A stretch of DNA of 64,000 bases from Glebionis coronaria (taxonomy: Eukaryota; Streptophyta; Magnoliopsida; Asterales; Asteraceae), in contig CM046876.1 in the NCBI GenBank assembly GCA_025667525.1, positions 24,701,224 through 24,765,223 on the forward strand, written 5' to 3'. Positions 58,800-64,000 of the stretch are shown piece after piece (positions within the stretch are counted from its first letter, which is position 1; every line of letters begins with the position of its first letter). The translations under genes were made by a program, and so were the position numbers. Under the pieces are notes generated by a model. It worked only from the letters and a program-made list of their open reading frames with translations. It was not told the DNA's origin and made no database searches.

Positions 58800-60110
58800 A
58801 ACAAACCATATACACGGATGAAATGGCCTTGAACATTTCATTCTAATTCGGTAGCATTTTACCTCCGGTCGGTGAAGACCGTTGGACGATATTAAATATC
58901 GTACTTGTGACAGGTAGTTTCAATAAAGAACCTCCTTGACAAGATTTCGCGGGTAAACCCGTTCTCTTTACTCGACCGTCCAAAGCTGACTGCGAACGTA
59001 AAGAGTGAATCATTTGGATAATATTATCCGCATGATTTGAAGCCGTCAATTCATGTTCCTAGAACAAGTGAAGTTCAATTAAGAACCGCACCATCGTTGC
59101 TTTCCAGTTGTCACTAGCTTGATTCATATAGAATCTTGCAAGTTACCTACCAAGTGCTGTTTGATGTTAACACTAGAAGGATTTCCATTCGTCACAGTAA
59201 ATACTTAATAGTATTACTCTGAATGTTCTGGCAAGATCACTAAGATATTGCGTAGAGGACTGGAACGTGTTTAAAATTCATTTAAGAATTAAACCACTGT
59301 TGCTTTCCAGTTATCACAAGTTTGATTCATAAAGAATCGCACAAGTCACCTACCATGAGCTTTTTGATATTCGCTCAAGAAGGATTTCCATCTTCATTGT
59401 AAATACTTTCGTATTACTCGGATGTTCAGGCAAGATCATGAAGATTTTGCGTAGGACTCTTAATATCTTTCTTACTTTTCACATTGTGTGAACAAGCAAG
59501 GAATAATGAAAGTGTGTCCTAATGAGATATTTGATGATCTCAAATGGCTCTAGACTCGATCGTGCATTTTGGATTTTAGTGATCGGAGGCTGGAGAGGAG
59601 TGCCACCTTTTCAATACCAATTTATTCGGAGTGAATAAATCAATAGATAATGTGTTGTCTCCGTGTGATTAAAACAAATATCTTTTGAGAGATATCTGAG
59701 TTAGCTGGGATGGGTTGTGCCTTGCATCACTGGGTACATGATGTCTATCTTCAATATCGAGAATCATAAATGATCTCAATAGCATATGAATTGACCCGGT
59801 TTCTACCTAAGGTTGTAAGGAGGGCTTCTTTCTTTACACCCTTTATCTTTACCATTCTTTTTCATTCTTCAACCCCTTCAATGCTTACCAATACGTCATA
59901 ACTAGCACCTTGTTGTGATTGTTCCAGTGCTAACTTAAGTACTTGGTCGGCATTCAGCTACATTCACATTCTTTCTCCATCTTTCCTAAGGACTACTATT
60001 TCTAGCTATGGAATGTCCTTGGGAAGATTCCTCCGGTTCTAGAGAAATCATTGGACTTTAACCTATCCTACCATCCTTATGTCACCACAATCTTCACCGT
60101 CGTGAATAGA
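58800..60110 (-). repeat. Second conserved noncoding block of the minus Copia
   Basis: Inverted homologue of 41331-42660. It contains two units (about 59050-59270 and 59271-59460) with hairpins equivalent to those in the plus element: AATAC/GTATT, and AGTG/CACT or TGAGC/GCTCA stems. Confidence 0.65.
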
Positions 60111-61136
60111 GATGTTTTGGGTAAGTGTATGTCACCATGAAATCCATTTTGAAGTGCAAATCCATTTTGCTCCCCCTTAACATATGCCACGATATTCGAA
60201 AACATTTCGCACATGTCGGGATGAGCTAACACGTTAAGTCAAACCATTTGTGATTAATCATTTCCCATATTAAATCACATTTTCTCCCCCATATTAAAAA
60301 TATTAACCCAATCGATGTTTTTAATATCAATTGATTTAATAGCATTTTAAGAAAATTTGGGAATAAAAATGCAAATCCAATTATCTTCATGAATTACACA
60401 AGCTCCCCCTCAAATTAATGAGGGTCTACTTGAAACGTAAATTAAATACCTTTTAAACACAAGTGTAAGGTATTTATCACGTGCAAAGATCATATATGAT
60501 AATGAATTCACAATATTAGCAATTTACGAGGTTGGACCTGAATGATGGAGAACATCATATGAAAGAAGCACGTGGTTCTTGTTCACGAATGTTGGTCTTC
60601 CTCGTAACTTCTGAAGTTATCTCTTGACTCCATGTATATGATTGATATCTTTGTCTTAACACCAATATGTGAACTTGGCACTCTCGGCATCAAGGATTCT
60701 GAATGCTGGACAATTGCTCCCCCTCAATTGTTGACCCGTGTTCTATTGAAAGAGCTGTAGTCACCGTTTGAGTAGTCGCATCGTCGAGTATGTAGATATC
60801 AATTGCAACGAACTTTGGATTGTGGAGTTGATAACTTCGGATTTTGAAGTCAAAGCTTTCCGGTGAAATGCTTGACTTCAAAGTGAAAAGCGGGTTACTA
60901 TCGGAAATAATAGCAAACCATATGGAGCATGTTTTAAATCTTTTAAACTTCTGCTCGAACTTTATTTACAACCCCGTGTCATTATTGAATGACATTTCTA
61001 GGTTCGTAAATATTATCGATTCCAGAAGACATGCTCGTTTTATCAAAACGTTTTTGAACACACAATTTTGAAAGATTTAGAAAAACCTTTTGAGAAATTC
61101 TTGAAAAATTGTGTTCAAAGTTTTGAAAACCAATTA

Positions 61137-62000
61137 CTTGAGCTTAAGATGTTGAATATCTTAAGGCGAGCTCAAGTCCGAGAAGTTGTAAACTTCCCGT
61201 TGTTAAGGATAAGTTACCATCGGCGATAAACTTTCCTTTTATCTGAAGAACGAGTCCTAAGTTGACATTTACTTAGAAGTCGTTTTCATGAGCTTGAAAA
61301 CTTTGACTGTTTTAACGGAAAGCTCATGACCGAGAAAGGTGAATTTCTCGTTATGAAGAAAAGTTCTCTTATTTAAAAGATACACTTTCCTTTCTGAGCT
61401 TAAAACTTCGAATGTTTTAAGACAAGCTCATGACCGAGAAAATTGAATTTCTCGTTATGAGGATAAGTTTATCATTAATGATAAACTTTCCTTTATTTGA
61501 AGTTCGAGTTACAGTCTGACATTTAACTGTAAGTCATTGTGCATGAGCTTAAAAACCTCGAATGTTTTTAATTTTAGCTCATGCCCGAGAAAACTTAATT
61601 TCTCGTTGTTAGGATAAGTTTATCATCGGCGATAAACTTTCCTTTCTTTGATGCACGGGTTATCGTCTGATATTTAACGATAAACCATATACACGAGCTT
61701 AAAACCTTTGAATGGTTTTAGGGTAAGCTCGTGTCCAAGAAAACTTAATTTCTTGTTAAGAGGGTAAGTTATCGTTGCGTGGATAAACTTCCCTGTCTCT
61801 GAAGTCCAGGTCGTCGTCTGTCATTTAACGAGGAGCCATAATGCATGAGCTTAAAAACTTGGATTGTTTTTTATATAAGCTCATGCCCGAGAAAAATGAA
61901 TTTCTCGTTTTTAGGATAAGTTTATCATCGGCGATAAACTTTCCTTTCTTTGATGAGCGAGTTACAGTCTGTGATGTGACTATAAGTCCTTGTTTGCAGC
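61137..62000 (-). repeat. Six tandem about 150-bp units of covarying hairpins
   Basis: Each unit holds up to four hairpins. Long hairpin: CTTGAGCT/AGCTCAAG (61137-61176), CATGAGCTT/AAGCTCATG, GCATGAGCT/AGCTCATGC, ACACGAGCTT/AAGCTCGTGT (61691-61734). Short hairpin: CGAGAAA/TTTCTCG, once CAAGAAA/TTTCTTG. Third: AAGTTTATC/GATAAACTT. Fourth: TTACAGT/ACTGTAA, TTATCGT/ACGATAA, CTAAGT/ACTTAG. Not every unit has all four intact. Confidence 0.88.
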
Positions 62001-63842
62001 TTAACCATGAATCCCCTGAGACATTTGTTTCTCTGATATCTGCTTCTTCAGCAACCAAACTCTAAGAGTGTCCTTAGTTGAACGGTACACAACGATTGGA
62101 CCGCTTCGTTCTTTTAGAACATCAACTTTGGTACCTGCAATCTCATTAGGAATTTGCATGCTTTGACGTGGGTTAGCGATATCAATTATAGAAGCACATG
62201 GGGGTTCACAGTTGGCTTTACTTGTGTCAGAGGCGACCTGAGTAGATGATTCACTAGTCTTGGCTGGCAAACGTTTCCTTTTATAGAAAACCTTAAGTTT
62301 AGGTGTAAGTGAAGTATCATCTTTATCAGTTACCTCCCTAGTAGACTTAGTAGAATCAGAGACTATCCTAGTTAAAGGGCACTCGTTTCCTACAAGAGTG
62401 AAAGTTCTACCAGTGGGGCGCCACATTTTACCAAAGGGTTTGATTTTAGCGACCCACTGGGATTTGAGTCTAGCACGGGAGTTCACCTCGTTAAGTAATT
62501 TCTTGATACAAGAATCATGATTTACCGTAAAGACACATTTTCTACATGTTTTACAGGTAGCATATTTAATGTCCGAGTAATTCCTAGATGATTGATCGAT
62601 GCTCCTAGGAGATGACATGCTACGGTTAGCAGTGTTGGGTAATCTAGAAGGCATGTAACTAGGTTGGACATTGCTATCTCTTACATGTGTCTTTTGAATA
62701 GCTTCCCTTTGACCAAAATCATGGCGCACATCAGTTGAACTAGTTCTAGACGTGTTCATTGAACTATTCTTAGAGAAACTAGGGGCAATCATGTGATGAG
62801 GTCTTGCTAAAACTGATTTAGTCACATTAGGCCTAGTTGGTGGAGTGACTGTTCTAGAAATATGACCCAAATCAACTTGGGAGGCAAACCGCGGTCTCGA
62901 GGATAGTGGTTTCCCCAAGATTGATGGTTTTTCAAGCTTAGTGTCCACACTAGGTCCTCTAGTTTTCCTTAAATCGTTTTTCAACGCAGCTATAGCAAAA
63001 ACCTTTTCCTGTACTTGGGCTTTTAAAGTCTCATTCTCTTTGAGCACTCTATCTTGGGATGCCAATTTAGACTCTAGTAACTGAATTTGTTTCAAAAGAT
63101 TTTCCTTTTCAGCTTTAGAATCTAAAACTTTTTGATCTAATTTTCTTTTAAGAACAACATTTGATTTTTCAAGTTTTTCAAAATATGTTTCACATTTGTT
63201 CGTTTTCTTTGAAAATTCAATTTTGGCATCCTCAAGATCTTTTGATTGTTGAGCTACAATCGTTTCGAGCTCTCTAATCTTGGAATCAGAAGCAGTCAAT
63301 GAAGTAGTTATAATACAATTATCATGATGTACTATAGCATTCTGAACAATCTCTCCCCCATTATGACTTACATCGGATGAATCAGAAGTGGTATTGCTAT
63401 CACTCGTTTCCATCCCATGTTTGTCATAATTAGGTTCAGAATTCTCAATATGCGGCATATCATCAGCATATACATCATAAACAACATTACATTGTACCAT
63501 ATTTGCAGGCTCGTCGTCATAAACGGGTAAGGTGTCATCAAGAAGGATCTCGTGAACATTCCCTGACGTGCCACTGGTATTATGTTGTCCTTCTGATTCC
63601 GAGCTCTTGCAATCGTTAGGCTCCAAGTTGTCAACCGTGTGACCATTCTCTTCTTGCATCTGCGTCATTGATTCTTGCACTCCATTATCATACGCTTGCT
63701 GAAGTTGTGATCTTTGATAAATCGAAGACGAGACCGATGTCATGAGTTTCAAAATTGTATCACGGAAAACTCGAAGCTCGGTATGTGTATCTCGAAGAAA
63801 AGATTGGCAAATCACTGAACTTTCAGGCTTGATGATATTGAA
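62001..63842 (-). CDS. Copia post-gag linker polyprotein fragment
   Basis: A long uninterrupted frame of about 613 codons, bounded upstream by a TAA at 63843-63845 that follows a frame reading ALVTQLTPFL in the same phase. It has no ATG at its start, consistent with being part of a longer gag polyprotein. Counting from the GTG codon at 63815: an acidic Ser/Thr-rich part (residues 40-170), a strongly predicted coiled coil (about 176-286), a Pro/Ser-rich basic part with PSILGKP, a Cys/His block CKTCRKCVFTVNHDSC (421-436), and WRPTGRTFTLVG (465-476). In complete Asteraceae Copia elements these blocks lie between gag and protease. The frame ends where protease should begin. Role unknown; the coiled coil suggests self-association of gag. 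Confidence 0.8.
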   Translation of the reverse strand, partial: FNIIKPESSVICQSFLRDTHTELRVFRDTILKLMTSVSSSIYQRSQLQQAYDNGVQESMTQMQEENGHTVDNLEPNDCKSSESEGQHNTSGTSGNVHEILLDDTLPVYDDEPANMVQCNVVYDVYADDMPHIENSEPNYDKHGMETSDSNTTSDSSDVSHNGGEIVQNAIVHHDNCIITTSLTASDSKIRELETIVAQQSKDLEDAKIEFSKKTNKCETYFEKLEKSNVVLKRKLDQKVLDSKAEKENLLKQIQLLESKLASQDRVLKENETLKAQVQEKVFAIAALKNDLRKTRGPSVDTKLEKPSILGKPLSSRPRFASQVDLGHISRTVTPPTRPNVTKSVLARPHHMIAPSFSKNSSMNTSRTSSTDVRHDFGQREAIQKTHVRDSNVQPSYMPSRLPNTANRSMSSPRSIDQSSRNYSDIKYATCKTCRKCVFTVNHDSCIKKLLNEVNSRARLKSQWVAKIKPFGKMWRPTGRTFTLVGNECPLTRIVSDSTKSTREVTDKDDTSLTPKLKVFYKRKRLPAKTSESSTQVASDTSKANCEPPCASIIDIANPRQSMQIPNEIAGTKVDVLKERSGPIVVYRSTKDTLRVWLLKKQISEKQMSQGIHG

Positions 63843-63845
63843 TTA

Positions 63846-64000
63846 GAGGAAAGGCGTGAGTTGTGTCACAAGAGCCTTATATGCAAGTGCCGATGTAGAG
63901 TGATTAAAGTTTCCATGGTTGAGTTGCTCGGCGAGTTGGGTCAAAGTGGTAAAGATAGAGTCGATGAAAATATGACGATCTTGACCAAAGATTGTCACAA
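63846..64000 (-). pseudogene. End of gag of second Copia, cut by window edge
   Basis: Minus-strand reading upstream of the TAA gives STSALAYKALVTQLTPFL in phase with the linker frame. Only about 50 codons are present, so the zinc knuckle and main gag domain cannot be judged. Confidence 0.4.

Larger units (their letters stand above)
57992..64000 (-). mobile_element. Second gag-type Copia element, partial
   Basis: The 3' LTR is at 57992-58313 with a purine tract at 58314-58328. The noncoding structured region (58800-62000) and the long linker frame (62001-63842) follow in the same order as in the plus-strand Copia, but inverted. Protease to RNase H is again absent. The gag N-terminal part and 5' LTR lie past the window end. 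Confidence 0.82.

Noticed and set aside
1..64000. tRNA genes
   Set aside because: Only primer-site-like tRNA complements were found; no cloverleaf with A and B boxes was seen by eye.

Overview
The window is a stretch of plant nuclear DNA, most likely from the sunflower family (Asteraceae). The Copia and Gypsy gag proteins, the boron transporter and the DUF1645 protein are all plant types, and the gag and post-gag regions resemble those I know from Asteraceae elements; the family assignment is an inference. Only two host genes are supported: a single-exon DUF1645 gene (13092-13967, minus) and a 13-exon BOR4-like boron transporter (24984-28476, minus). Nearly everything else is transposable element.

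Layout: 1-4.5 kb is the 5' part of a coding-free LTR element on the minus strand. 4623-12074 is a complete relative on the plus strand with intact LTRs and an ATATA target duplication. 12-19 kb holds the DUF1645 gene, three MITE-type elements and a Cassandra TRIM (5S rRNA-like LTRs) nested in a foldback MITE. 19.2-21.3 kb is a chromovirus LTR with the start of its leader, followed by a gag relic of another element. 23.7-24.5 kb is a Harbinger-like MITE, then comes the BOR gene. 29.0-35.4 kb contains a palindromic repeat, a truncated LINE and a Helitron-like element between 320-bp direct repeats. 35.5-43.3 kb is a gag-only Copia element (plus). 43.3-49.8 kb is a decayed chromovirus (minus). 49.8-58.0 kb is an Athila-like gag-protease element without reverse transcriptase or integrase (minus). 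58.0 kb to the end is a second gag-type Copia element (minus) that leaves the window.

A theme runs through the window: most LTR elements here are non-autonomous. They keep cis-acting parts (LTRs, primer site, polypurine tract, sometimes gag) but have replaced pol with long noncoding DNA. That DNA is not featureless. In the two Copia elements it is a tandem array of hairpins whose stems change by paired, compensatory substitutions. The chromovirus leader has three hairpins that also covary. Several LTRs carry a stem-loop next to the TATA-like box. Two unrelated families carry dense arrays of an ATTCCG or ATTYCGCAAT motif. These structured RNA or motif arrays are the best candidates for something undescribed; they rest on reading the sequence alone and need covariation and expression tests.
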